Below are positions 23,839-32,467 of a DNA stretch of 64,000 nucleotides, piece after piece. Numbering within the stretch: position 1 is the first letter of the stretch; each line of letters starts with the position of its first letter. The translations under genes were made by a program, and so were the position numbers. Source of the DNA: Sphingopyxis sp. FD7 (GTDB lineage Bacteria; Pseudomonadota; Alphaproteobacteria; Sphingomonadales; Sphingomonadaceae); NCBI RefSeq assembly GCF_003609835.1, contig NZ_AP017898.1:1240001-1304000 (forward strand), given 5' to 3'. The notes beneath the pieces were generated by a model. The model made no database searches. It was not told where the DNA came from and worked only from the letters and a program-made list of their open reading frames with translations.

Positions 23839-25046
23839 CGGGCGATCGTTTCCGCATCGGTTTCCTGCCGCTCGTCGACGCCGCATTGCCTATCCTGGCG
23901 CACGAAATGGGTTTTGCCGCCCGCGAAGGCGTGCAGATCGAACTCGTGCGCGATATGACCTGGGCGACGGTGCGCGACCGACTGCTCTATGACCATACCG
24001 ACGCCGCGCACATGATCGCGCCGCTGGCGATCGCGACCACGCTCGGCCGTGACCGACCGCCCCTCCCGCTCGCGGTGCCGTTCGTGCTCGGCCTCAACGG
24101 CAACGCCGTGACCTTTTCAACCGCGCTCGCCGCCGAGGCGGGGCTGGGCAGCGCGCTCGGCGATCCGACAGAGGTTGGAGCGGCGCTGCGCGTGATCGCG
24201 GCGGCGCGCAAGGTGACAGGCAAGCCGCTGCGTTTCGGAGTGGTTCATCGCTATTCGAGCCACAATTATATGCTGCGATACTGGCTCGCCGGCGTGGGCA
24301 TTCAACCCGATGTCGACGTCGAGATCGTCGTGACAAGCCCCCCTTTCGCCGCCGATGCGCTCGCCGCCGGCGAAGTCGATGGTATCTGTGTGGGCGAACC
24401 GTGGAACTCGATCGCAGTCGATCGCGGCGTCGGCCATATTGCCCTGGCAACGGCGCAGATATGGCGGCGCGGTGTTGAAAAAGTCCTCGTGACACGCGAA
24501 GCGGTGCTCGGTGAGCGACGCGACGCGGTCGAGGCGCTGATCCGCGCGCTCCATGCTGCGGCGGCGCATTTCGTCGCGCCCGATTCGGTCGAGGCGAGCG
24601 CCGACATATTGGCGCGCCGCGAATATCTCGACGCTCCGCGCGACGCGGTGCTGCGCGCGATCACCGACCGCATCCGTGTCGTTCCAGGCGGCGAGCCGAT
24701 CCATTATCCCGATTTCATGTTTCAGTATCGCGAAGCCGCGAACTTTCCCTGGCGCAGTCAGGCGGCCTGGCTCTATTCGCAGATGGTTCGCTGGGACTAT
24801 ATGCCATATGACCGGGTGCAGGCCGATGCGGCAGCAAATGTGTTTCGACCCGACATATATCGTAGCGCGCTTGCGGGTTCCGGCGCTCCCCTGCCCGGCG
24901 CCAGCTCAAAGCTTGAAGGAGGTCTTGGCGAACCGATCGGCGCGGGTTCGACGCAAGGTCGACTGACACTCGGCAACGACCGATTTTTCGACGGCCGCGC
25001 CTTCGATCCGGATGATATCGAAACTTATCTCGCTGATCTGCCTTGA
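23835..25046 (+). CDS. nasS: NasS-like nitrate-sensing ABC-type binding protein
   Basis: 403 residues of the NrtA/CmpA/NasS family: FRIGFLPLVDAALPILAHEM, DAAHMIAPLAIATTLG, VEIVVTSPPFAADALAAGEV and DGICVGEPWNSIAV. It has no signal peptide or lipobox, so it is cytoplasmic like NasS rather than a transport protein. In known systems NasS sequesters NasT until nitrate or nitrite binds. ATGA overlap with nasT supports stoichiometric production. Confidence 0.92.
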   Translation: MTGDRFRIGFLPLVDAALPILAHEMGFAAREGVQIELVRDMTWATVRDRLLYDHTDAAHMIAPLAIATTLGRDRPPLPLAVPFVLGLNGNAVTFSTALAAEAGLGSALGDPTEVGAALRVIAAARKVTGKPLRFGVVHRYSSHNYMLRYWLAGVGIQPDVDVEIVVTSPPFAADALAAGEVDGICVGEPWNSIAVDRGVGHIALATAQIWRRGVEKVLVTREAVLGERRDAVEALIRALHAAAAHFVAPDSVEASADILARREYLDAPRDAVLRAITDRIRVVPGGEPIHYPDFMFQYREAANFPWRSQAAWLYSQMVRWDYMPYDRVQADAAANVFRPDIYRSALAGSGAPLPGASSKLEGGLGEPIGAGSTQGRLTLGNDRFFDGRAFDPDDIETYLADLP

Positions 25047-25291
25047 TTTCATATAAATGCTGCACCTGCGAAATAACAACTTGCAGCCGATCCGCGAATC
25101 AGGCAGTTTAATCGCACTCGGCAAGGATGCCGGGGCAGGATAAAGCGGCCGCTGCTCCAACGAGGGGGTAGCCCGCGCGGCAGGCAGGGGCCATCCCTGC
25201 ACTCCAACAGGCAATGAAGCCGTCAGGATGCGCCCGCGTGGCCGCCGTCCTGGCGGCTTTTTTATTGCCCGTCACACGAAGGGGACGGACG
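25047..25291 (+). promoter_or_regulatory. nas operon leader (candidate NasT-controlled attenuator)
   Basis: 245-base untranslated region between nasS and the transporter gene, rich in predicted stems (for example GCAGGG-GCCAT-CCCTGC near 25185). It ends in an intrinsic terminator whose 3' arm can also pair with an upstream segment (25218-25229, AGCCGTCAGGAT), giving overlapping structures. This is the layout expected for ANTAR-protein antitermination, but the hexaloop pair recognised by ANTAR domains was not assigned with confidence. Confidence 0.7.
25241..25263 (+). terminator. Intrinsic terminator in nas leader
   Basis: Stem GCCGCC (25241-25246), loop GTCCT, stem GGCGGC (25252-25257), then six T bases. 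It lies 29 bases before the transporter ATG, inside the leader rather than after a gene, so it would block the structural genes unless antitermination occurs. Confidence 0.85.
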
Positions 25292-26527
25292 ATGACGATA
25301 GCAGGCGCAGGTGCCGGGAGGGCACCCAAATCGAGTTTCTGGGCCAGCGGCCACTGGCCGACGCTGGTTGCGGCCTTTCTCTATTTCGACCTGGCCTTCA
25401 TGGTATGGGTGATTCTGGGGCCGCTTGCCCCCGCCATTTCCACCGATCTTGGCCTGAGCCCGGCGCAGAAGGGGCTGATGGTCGCGGTGCCGACGCTCGC
25501 GGGCGCGCTGTTGCGCGTCGTGAACGGGCTGCTCGTCGATCGTATCGGTCCGAAGCGTGCGGGGGCGATCAGCCAGGTGATCGTCATCGTCGGCCTGTTT
25601 CTCGCCTGGGCGGCGGGCGTGACCAGCTTTGCGGGGACGCTCGCGCTCGGCGTGGTGCTGGGCTTCGCCGGGGCCAGCTTTGCGATCGCGCTGCCGCTCG
25701 CGAGCCGCTGGTATCCGCCCGAGCATCAGGGCAAGGCGATGGGGCTTGCCGGCATGGGCAATTCGGGCACCGTGCTCGCCGCGCTGTTCGCGCCCGGCCT
25801 TGCCGTGACCTTCGGATGGAACGCCGTGCTGGGCCTCGCCTGCATCCCCCTGACGATCGTGTTCGTCGCCTATCTTTTCATGGCGAAGGACGCGCCGAAC
25901 GCCCCTGCCCCCAAAAAGCTGGTCGATTATTTTCAGCCGCTCAAGACCGCCGATGCCTGGTGGCTGATGGCCTTTTATTCGGTGACCTTCGGTGGGTTCG
26001 TCGGACTGGCGGCATCGCTTCCCATTTATTTCACCGACCAGTTCGGCCTGACCCCGGTGATCGCCGGTTATTGCACCGCCGGCTGCGTTTTCGCCGGATC
26101 GCTGGTGCGCCCGCTGGGCGGCGCGCTCGCCGACCGGATCGGCGGCGTAAAGGCGCTGATGATGGTGTTTGTGGTCGCCGCGCTGGCGCTTGCGGGGGTG
26201 CCGCAGGCGGCGAGCCTGCCCGCCGCGCTCGGCCTGTTCGTCATCGCGATGCTGGCGCTCGGCACCGGCAATGGTTCGGTGTTCCAGCTCGTGCCGCAGC
26301 GCTTTGCGGCCGAAATCGGCGTGATGACGGGACTCGTCGGCATGGCGGGCGGCGTCGGCGGCTTCTACCTCGCTTCGTCGCTGGGCTTTGCGAAACAGTG
26401 GAGCGGCAGCTTTGCGCCGGGCTTCTATATCTTCGCGGGGCTTGCGGTTGCGGCGCTCGCCGCGCTGATGTTCGTCAAGGGCCAGTGGCGCGCCACCTGG
26501 GGCGCGGCCGAAGGCGTGCGGATCTGA
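25292..26527 (+). CDS. MFS nitrate/nitrite transporter
   Basis: 411 residues, about 12 membrane segments. NarK/NasA-type features include YFDLAFMVWVILGPLAP in helix 1, GLAGMGNSGTVLAALFAPGLA and GTGNGSVFQLVPQRFAAEIG, two glycine-rich nitrate-signature helices. The start at 25292 follows GAAGGGG; an in-frame ATG at 25214 lies in the leader before the terminator and is rejected. It imports nitrate for the reductases encoded downstream and is a couple of bases from the next gene. Confidence 0.93.
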   Translation: MTIAGAGAGRAPKSSFWASGHWPTLVAAFLYFDLAFMVWVILGPLAPAISTDLGLSPAQKGLMVAVPTLAGALLRVVNGLLVDRIGPKRAGAISQVIVIVGLFLAWAAGVTSFAGTLALGVVLGFAGASFAIALPLASRWYPPEHQGKAMGLAGMGNSGTVLAALFAPGLAVTFGWNAVLGLACIPLTIVFVAYLFMAKDAPNAPAPKKLVDYFQPLKTADAWWLMAFYSVTFGGFVGLAASLPIYFTDQFGLTPVIAGYCTAGCVFAGSLVRPLGGALADRIGGVKALMMVFVVAALALAGVPQAASLPAALGLFVIAMLALGTGNGSVFQLVPQRFAAEIGVMTGLVGMAGGVGGFYLASSLGFAKQWSGSFAPGFYIFAGLAVAALAALMFVKGQWRATWGAAEGVRI

Positions 26528-26529
26528 GC

Positions 26530-27732
26530 ATGACCCGCACCCTCATCCTGCTGCTGGCGCTCGCGCCGATCGGGGCCGCGCACGCCCGCGAGGTCACCCT
26601 CGCGCCGCTTGGCGACGCCCGCCTCCGCTACGAGCAGGTCGATCAGGACGGCCTTGCCGCCGATGCCGACGCGCTCACCCTGCGCGTCCGCGCCGGGTTC
26701 GAGGCGAAGGCGGGGCGCTGGTCGGCGCTGATCGAAGGGCAAGGCAATCTGGCAATCGTCGACGACTATTTCGACGGCCTCGACGGCGGCGCAACCCGTC
26801 CGATCGTGGCCGACCCCCGGAACATCGCCCTCACCCGCGCGCAACTTCGCTATGCCGCGCCCGGCATTGCGGTGACCGCGGGACGGCAGCGGCTGGGTTT
26901 CGACGACGAACGGTTCGTCGGCAGCGTCGGCTTTCGCCAGAACGGCCAGGGTTTCGACGCGCTGCGCGCCGAGATCAGCCCCATCAGGGGCGTGAAGGCC
27001 GACATCGCCTATGCGTGGAGCGTTCGGACGATCTGGGGCATCGATGGTGCAGGCGCGCGCCAGCAGGCGGTATCGGGCGACAATATGTTCGCCAGGCTGA
27101 GCGTGCAAACGCCGGTCGGCGCGCTCGGCGCCTTTGCCTATCTGGTCGATCAGGACGAGGCGGCGGTGCAGGGCTTTCGCCTGTCGAGCCAGAGCTATGG
27201 CGTCCGGCTCGACGGCGGGCAGAGGTTGGGAAAGGCGAAGCTCGCATATCAGCTTTCCTACGCGCGCCAGTCGGACTGGCACCGCAATCCGAACGACTAT
27301 GCCTCCGATTATTATCTTGCCGACATCGCGGTTGATTTTGGCGGTCCGCGCATCGGCGCGGGATATGAAATGCTTGGCGCGAGCAACGGCGCCGCGCTCA
27401 CCAGCTTTCAGACCCCGCTCGCGACGGGGTTCAAGTTCCAGGGTTGGGCCGACAAGTTTCTCGTCACTCCGCCCGATGGCGTGCGCGACCTCTATGCCAG
27501 CGCGGGCTGGGGGTGGAAGGCGGTGGGACCGTTGAACGCGGTCACCGTGCAGGCGGCCTATCATGCCTTCCGCAGCGACCGTGCCGCGCGCGCCTATGGC
27601 GACGAGATCGACCTGCTTGCGAGCGCGAAGCTCGGCAAGCTCACCGGCTCGCTGCGCTACGCCCATTACAAGGCCGACAGCTTCGCCACCGACACCGACA
27701 AACTCTGGCTGCAATTCGATTGGACGCTTTGA
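26530..27732 (+). CDS. Outer-membrane beta-barrel protein (alginate-export/porin-like)
   Basis: 400 residues with a signal peptide (MTRTLILLLALAPIGAAHA). The mature part alternates polar and hydrophobic residues and has barrel-type strands ending in Phe or Leu, closing with KLWLQFDWTL. It contains the ITAGRQRLGFDDERFVG-like stretch (here VTAGRQRLGFDDERFVGSVG) seen in alginate_exp domain proteins. Placed inside the nitrate operon and coupled to nirB (TGATG overlap), it probably passes nitrate or nitrite across the outer membrane; that role is inferred. Confidence 0.82.
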   Translation: MTRTLILLLALAPIGAAHAREVTLAPLGDARLRYEQVDQDGLAADADALTLRVRAGFEAKAGRWSALIEGQGNLAIVDDYFDGLDGGATRPIVADPRNIALTRAQLRYAAPGIAVTAGRQRLGFDDERFVGSVGFRQNGQGFDALRAEISPIRGVKADIAYAWSVRTIWGIDGAGARQQAVSGDNMFARLSVQTPVGALGAFAYLVDQDEAAVQGFRLSSQSYGVRLDGGQRLGKAKLAYQLSYARQSDWHRNPNDYASDYYLADIAVDFGGPRIGAGYEMLGASNGAALTSFQTPLATGFKFQGWADKFLVTPPDGVRDLYASAGWGWKAVGPLNAVTVQAAYHAFRSDRAARAYGDEIDLLASAKLGKLTGSLRYAHYKADSFATDTDKLWLQFDWTL

Positions 27733-30209
27733 TGGAACATCGCCCTCTCTCCCCCGATGCCGACACGCGGGCCCATCTGGTCGTGATCGGCAACGGCATG
27801 GCCGGGTGCCGCGCGGTCGAGGAACTGCTCGCGCGCGATCCCATGCGTTATCGCGTGACGATTTTCGGCGCCGAGCCGCGCGTCAATTACAACCGCATCA
27901 TGCTCTCGCCCGTGCTCGCGGGCGAAAAAAGCTTCGACGACATCGTGATCAACGATGCCGACTGGTATGCGGCGAACGGCATATCGCTGATCGCGGGCGA
28001 CCCGGTGATCGCGATCGACCGCGCGGCAAAGACGGTGACGACGCGCGGCGGGGTCAGCGAAAGCTATGACAAGCTGCTGATCGCGACCGGTTCGGACCCC
28101 TTCATCATCCCCGTGCCCGGCAAGGATTTGCCCGGCGTCATCGCGTTTCGCGACATGGACGATGTCGGCACGATGCTGAGTGCCGCCGAAAAGGGCGGTA
28201 GCGCCGTGGTGATCGGCGGCGGCCTGCTCGGCCTCGAGGCCGCGCACGGCCTGAGCCTGCGGGGCATGAACGTCACCGTCATCCACCTGATGCCGACGCT
28301 GATGGAACGCCAGCTCGACGAAGCGGCGGGCTGGCTGCTCAAGCAGGCGCTGGAGGCGCGCGGCCAGACCATCCTGACCGGCGCCGACACCGCGGAGATC
28401 GTCGGCGACGACAAGGTCGAGGGTGTGAAGCTGAAAGACGGGACGCTGATTCCCGCCGACCTGGTCGTCATGGCGGTCGGCATCCGTCCCTCGGTCGCCC
28501 TCGCCCGCGACGCGGGGCTCGCGGTCGGGCGCGGCATTCAGGTCGACGACCATATGGTGACGAGCGACCCCGACATTCTCGCGGTCGGCGAATGTGTCGA
28601 GCATGACGGGCAGGTATACGGCCTCGTCGCGCCTTTGTGGGACATGTGCCGCAGTCTTGCCGACGGCCTCGTCGAAAAGCCATCGGGTTATCGCGGATCA
28701 GTGACCTCGACCAAGCTCAAGGTGTCAGGGATCGACGTCTTCTCCGCGGGCGATTTTTCCGGCGGCGACGGGTGCGAGGACATTGTGCTGCGCGACGCGG
28801 CGCGCGGCATCTACAAGCGCGTGGTGCTCAAGGACGATCGCATCGTCGGCGCGGTCCTCTATGGCGATACCGCCGATGGCAGCTGGTATTTCGACCTGCT
28901 CAGGAAACAGGAGGATGTCGCCCGGCTTCGCGACGTGCTGATCTTTGGCCAGGCCTTCGCCTCCGGGGGTGGGCAGGCGGACCCTAGGGCGGCCGTTGCG
29001 GCGCTTTCCGACGATGCGGAAATCTGCGGCTGCAACGGCGTTTCCAAGGGCCAGGTCATCTCATGCATCACCAAGGGCGCGCACAGCCTCGACGCCGTGC
29101 GCGCCACGTGCAAGGCATCGGCGAGCTGCGGCAGCTGCACCGGCCTCGTCGAGAATCTGCTCGCGCTGACGCTCGGCGACGATGTCCAGAGCGGCCCCAA
29201 GACGATGTGCAAATGCACCAGCTTCGGCCACGACGATGTTCGCCGCGAAATCGTCACGCAAAATATGCGCTCGATCCCCGAAGTGATGCAGAAGCTCCAC
29301 TGGTCGACCCCCGACGGCTGCTCCTCCTGCCGTCCGGCGCTCAATTACTATCTGCTCTGCGCGCTGCCCGGCGAATATGTCGACGACCAGCAGAGCCGTT
29401 TCGTCAACGAGCGGCTTCACGCCAATATCCAGAAGGACGGCACCTATTCGGTCGTCCCGCGCATGTGGGGTGGGCTCACCAGCCCCAAAGAGCTGCGCGC
29501 GATCGCCGATGTCGTCGAAAAATATAATGCGCCGATGGTCAAGGTGACCGGCGGCCAGCGGCTCGACATCTTCGGCATCAGGAAAGAGGATCTGCCCGCG
29601 GTCTGGGCCGATCTGAATGCCGCCGGGATGGTGTCGGGGCACGCCTATGGCAAGGCGCTGCGCACCGTGAAAACCTGTGTCGGGTCCGAATGGTGCCGCT
29701 TCGGCACGCAGGATTCGACCGGGCTCGGCGTCAGGATCGAACGGATGAGCTGGGGCAGCTGGATGCCGCACAAGTTCAAGATCGCCGTGTCGGGGTGCCC
29801 GCGCAACTGCGCCGAGGCGACGATCAAGGATTTCGGCGTCGTCTGCGTCGATTCGGGCTATGAGCTGCACGTCGGCGGCAATGGCGGCATTCATGTCCGC
29901 GCGACCGATCTGCTCTGCAAGGTCGCGACCGAACAGGAAGCGCTCGACTATTGCGCCGCCTTCATCCAGCTCTACCGCGAAGAGGCGCGCTACCTCGAAC
30001 GCACCGCGCCGTGGATCGAGCGCGTCGGGCTCGATTATGTGAAAGCGCGCCTGCTCGACGACCCGGCGGGCCGCGAGGCGCTGCGCGCGCGCTTCCTCTA
30101 TTCGCAGAGCTTCAGTCAGGACGACCCCTGGGCGCAGCGCGCCGGGGGCGCCGAGGCCGAACATCATGCGCCGATGGCGCGCTTCATCCCGCAGGAGGCC
30201 CTTGCATGA
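27732..30209 (+). CDS. nirB: NAD(P)H nitrite reductase large subunit
   Basis: 825 residues. The N-terminal FAD/NAD-binding reductase part has HLVVIGNGMAGCRAVEELLA and AVVIGGGLLGLEAAHGLSLR; a BFD-type [2Fe-2S] region (EICGCNGVSKGQ, SCGSCTGLVE) sits near residues 430-490; the sirohaem/[4Fe-4S] reductase domain carries TCVGSEWCRFG and SGCPRNCAEATIKDFGVVC. It reduces nitrite to ammonium in the cytoplasm with NirD. Sirohaem synthesis is supported by cobA at the end of the operon. The gene is intact. Confidence 0.96.
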   Translation: MEHRPLSPDADTRAHLVVIGNGMAGCRAVEELLARDPMRYRVTIFGAEPRVNYNRIMLSPVLAGEKSFDDIVINDADWYAANGISLIAGDPVIAIDRAAKTVTTRGGVSESYDKLLIATGSDPFIIPVPGKDLPGVIAFRDMDDVGTMLSAAEKGGSAVVIGGGLLGLEAAHGLSLRGMNVTVIHLMPTLMERQLDEAAGWLLKQALEARGQTILTGADTAEIVGDDKVEGVKLKDGTLIPADLVVMAVGIRPSVALARDAGLAVGRGIQVDDHMVTSDPDILAVGECVEHDGQVYGLVAPLWDMCRSLADGLVEKPSGYRGSVTSTKLKVSGIDVFSAGDFSGGDGCEDIVLRDAARGIYKRVVLKDDRIVGAVLYGDTADGSWYFDLLRKQEDVARLRDVLIFGQAFASGGGQADPRAAVAALSDDAEICGCNGVSKGQVISCITKGAHSLDAVRATCKASASCGSCTGLVENLLALTLGDDVQSGPKTMCKCTSFGHDDVRREIVTQNMRSIPEVMQKLHWSTPDGCSSCRPALNYYLLCALPGEYVDDQQSRFVNERLHANIQKDGTYSVVPRMWGGLTSPKELRAIADVVEKYNAPMVKVTGGQRLDIFGIRKEDLPAVWADLNAAGMVSGHAYGKALRTVKTCVGSEWCRFGTQDSTGLGVRIERMSWGSWMPHKFKIAVSGCPRNCAEATIKDFGVVCVDSGYELHVGGNGGIHVRATDLLCKVATEQEALDYCAAFIQLYREEARYLERTAPWIERVGLDYVKARLLDDPAGREALRARFLYSQSFSQDDPWAQRAGGAEAEHHAPMARFIPQEALA

Positions 30210-30550
30210 CCACCGTGGCAGAATGGCTCGACATCGGCTGGGTCGATCAGATTCCCGTGCGCGGCAGCCGCACCGTGCAGGTCGCGGGCGGCGACGATAT
30301 CGCGGTGTTCCGCACCGCCGAGGGCAAGGTCTTCGCCCTCCTCGACCGCTGCCCGCACAAGCATGGCCGCCTCTCGCAGGGCATCGTCCATGGCGGCGCG
30401 GTCGCCTGTCCGCTGCATAACTGGCGGATCAGCCTGTCGACCGGAGAGGTGCTCGGCGAGGATAAGGGCTGCACCCCGACTGTGCCTGTCAGGATCGACG
30501 GAGGGCGCGTGCTGATCTGCCGCGCCAGCACGTTGAAGGCGGCGGCGTGA
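30206..30550 (+). CDS. nirD: Nitrite reductase small subunit (Rieske-type)
   Basis: 114 residues with Rieske-like motifs CPHKHG and CPLHNW, retaining both Cys-His pairs, so it probably binds a [2Fe-2S] cluster. Starts by ATGA overlap with nirB. Partner of NirB in the assimilatory nitrite reductase. Confidence 0.94.
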   Translation: MTTVAEWLDIGWVDQIPVRGSRTVQVAGGDDIAVFRTAEGKVFALLDRCPHKHGRLSQGIVHGGAVACPLHNWRISLSTGEVLGEDKGCTPTVPVRIDGGRVLICRASTLKAAA

Positions 30551-30574
30551 CCTCCGCTTCGCTATCCATGTACC

Positions 30575-30670
30575 CCCGCGAAGGCGGCGGTCCATCCCCT
30601 GCCTTGTCGGCACGATGTCGTCGTTGGTTTGAAAACGAAAGCTCGGGAGATGGACCCCCGCCTTCGCGGG
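30575..30670. repeat. REP-like inverted repeat between nirD and nitrate reductase
   Basis: Arms 30575-30596 (CCCGCGAAGGCGGCGGTCCA) and 30649-30670 are inverted repeats of 22 bases with one mismatch and a 52-base spacer. This CCCGCGAAGGCGGGGGTCC type is widespread in alphaproteobacterial intergenic DNA. It occupies nearly all of the 154-base gap before the reductase. Confidence 0.75.
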
Positions 30671-30704
30671 AGGACACACATCGAGACAAGGAGCGGTGGC
30701 GCGC

Positions 30705-31512
30705 ATGATTCCCATTCGCACCACCTGCGCCTATTGCGGTGTCGGCTGCGGCATCCGTGCGAACGTGACGGGTGAACGGACCGTCGAGATAGCGGGCGAC
30801 CCCGACCATCCCGCCAACCACGGCAAGCTCTGCTCGAAAGGCACGCATCTTGGCGAGACGGTGGGCCTCGAAGGCCGCCTGCTCCATCCGATGATCGGTG
30901 AAAAGCGCGCGAGCTGGGACAAGGCGCTCGACCTCGTCGCCCGCAAGTTCAAGGAAAGCATCGCGCGCTACGGCCCGAACAGCGTCGCCTTCTATGTATC
31001 GGGGCAATTGCTCACCGAGGATTATTATGTCGCGAACAAGCTGATGAAGGGCTTCATCGGCACCGCGAATATCGACACCAATTCGCGCCTCTGCATGTCG
31101 AGCGCGGTCGCGGGCCATATGCGCGCCTTTGGCGAGGATGTCGTGCCCGCGACCTACGACGATCTCGATGCAGCCGACCTGTTCGTGCTCGTCGGATCGA
31201 ACACCGCCTGGTGCCATCCGGTCGTCTATCAGCGCATCGCCAGGCGTTGCGAGGCGGGCGCGAAGCTCGTCGTCATCGACCCGCGCCGCACCGAGACCGC
31301 CGAAGAGGCCGATCTCCACCTCGCGATCCGGCCGGGAAGCGACGTCGCGCTGATGAACGGGCTGCTCGCGCATTGCCGCGAAGCGGGGGTCGTCGATGAG
31401 GATTATCTCGCTGCACATGTCGCGGTGCCCAAGGATTTCTGGAACCAGCTTGGAGAGGGGAATGACCTGTGGTCGGTCGCGCGCATCTGCGACGTGTCCG
31501 CTGCCGACCTCA
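30705..31512 (+). pseudogene. Assimilatory nitrate reductase, 5' part (interrupted by IS5)
   Basis: N-terminal 269 codons of a molybdopterin oxidoreductase of the NasA/NarB type. It begins MIPIRTTCAYCGVGCGI, giving the CxxCxxxC [4Fe-4S] motif completed by KLCSKG, then NSRLCMSSAVAGH and VVIDPRRTETAEEADL in the MGD-binding region. The frame runs to SAADL and is broken by an IS5-family element at 31513. Without the IS and one copy of the TCA duplication, the frame continues as LRHFYDLFAATPRTV. Start at 30705 has AAGGAG eleven bases upstream. Confidence 0.93.
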
Positions 31513-32467
31513 GAGCCTGATCCGAAATTAAGTTGAGTGGTGCCAGCGGGTTAGCTTGACGCGAGCCCAAGTCGCTGATTCACGGGGTTTTGCAACAAAC
31601 TTCGGGAGTTCAACGATGTGGACCGACACCACCCGGGCGCAGTATGCCCGTGCCGACCTGGCTTTGCCAAGCGATTTGACCGATGCGGAATGGGCCGTGC
31701 TGGAGCCGTTACTTCCGGGCCCTTGCTGTGTAGGGCGACCGCGCAAATGGCCGCTGCGGCGGATCATCGAGGCGATCCTGTATCTGCTGCGCGGTGGGCT
31801 GCCCTGGCGGATGTTGCCGCCCTGCTTTCCTCCGGTCTCGACGGTGCGGCGCTGGTTCTATCTGTGGCGCGACAATGGTCTGTGGCTCTCGCTCAATCAC
31901 GCCCTGCTGCTGATCGGGCGGGAAGCCCTCGGGCGCGAGGCTTCTCCGAGCGCTGGGGTCATCGACAGCCAAAGCGTGAAAACCACGGAAAGCGGCGGGC
32001 CTTGCGGCTATGACGCAGGCAAGAAGATCAAGGGCCGCAAGCGACACATCGTGACCGACACCGAGGGCAATCTCGTTCATGCCGTGATCCACACCGCTGA
32101 CGTGCAGGATCGCGATGGCGCGCCGTTTGTTCTGGCCGAGATCATCCGCCGTCACCCTTGGCTCAGGCACATCTTCGCCGATGGCGGCTATGCTGGCGAC
32201 AAGCTTCGCCAGGCGCTGCGCAAGATCGGGAAGTGGACGGTCGAGATCATCAAGCGATCCGACCATGCCAAGGGCTTCGAGGTCCTGCCCAGACGCTGGG
32301 TGGTCGAGCGGACCTTTGCGTGGCTCGGTCGCAACCGCCGCCTCGCCAAAGACTTCGAGCAGACCATCGCATCGGCAACCGCGTGGCTGTTCATCGCCTC
32401 AATTCAGCTCTTCGTCCGCCGTATCGCAAGAGCATGAAATCTATCGCGATAATTTTGAATCAGACTC
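31513..32467 (+). mobile_element. IS5-family insertion sequence in nitrate reductase gene
   Basis: 955 bases with imperfect terminal repeats: left GAGCCTGATCCGAAATTA, right (inward) GAGTCTGATTCAAAATTA. Flanked by a 3-base duplication TCA (31510-31512 and 32468-32470), fitting the TNA target of the family. It carries one transposase gene in the direction of the operon. Intact ends and exact duplication suggest a recent insertion. Confidence 0.93.
31616..32437 (+). CDS. IS5-family transposase
   Basis: 273 residues from MWTDTTRAQYARADLALPSD, GGGAG eight bases upstream. N-terminal DUF4096-like targeting region (LTDAEWAVLEPLLP, RRIIEAILYLLRGGLPWRML) and a DDE_Tnp_1 domain with GVIDSQSVKTTE (first Asp), FADGGYAGDKLRQAL (second Asp) and WVVERTFAWLGRNRRLAKDFE (Glu within the Y/V-R-E type motif). 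A single uninterrupted frame, likely functional. Confidence 0.94.
   Translation: MWTDTTRAQYARADLALPSDLTDAEWAVLEPLLPGPCCVGRPRKWPLRRIIEAILYLLRGGLPWRMLPPCFPPVSTVRRWFYLWRDNGLWLSLNHALLLIGREALGREASPSAGVIDSQSVKTTESGGPCGYDAGKKIKGRKRHIVTDTEGNLVHAVIHTADVQDRDGAPFVLAEIIRRHPWLRHIFADGGYAGDKLRQALRKIGKWTVEIIKRSDHAKGFEVLPRRWVVERTFAWLGRNRRLAKDFEQTIASATAWLFIASIQLFVRRIARA

Noticed and set aside
25214..25291. Transporter start at the ATG at 25214
   Set aside because: This would place the leader terminator inside the coding region and adds no family-like residues; 25292 has a ribosome site.
27444..27731. N-terminal extension of the nirB frame upstream of 27732
   Set aside because: It overlaps the porin gene in another frame; family similarity of NirB begins at the ATG that overlaps the porin stop.
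25228..27732. An 834-codon open frame across the transporter and porin genes
   Set aside because: Its first 430 codons overlap the transporter in another frame and give low-complexity Arg-rich sequence; only the last 400 codons, from 26530, are the real porin-like gene.
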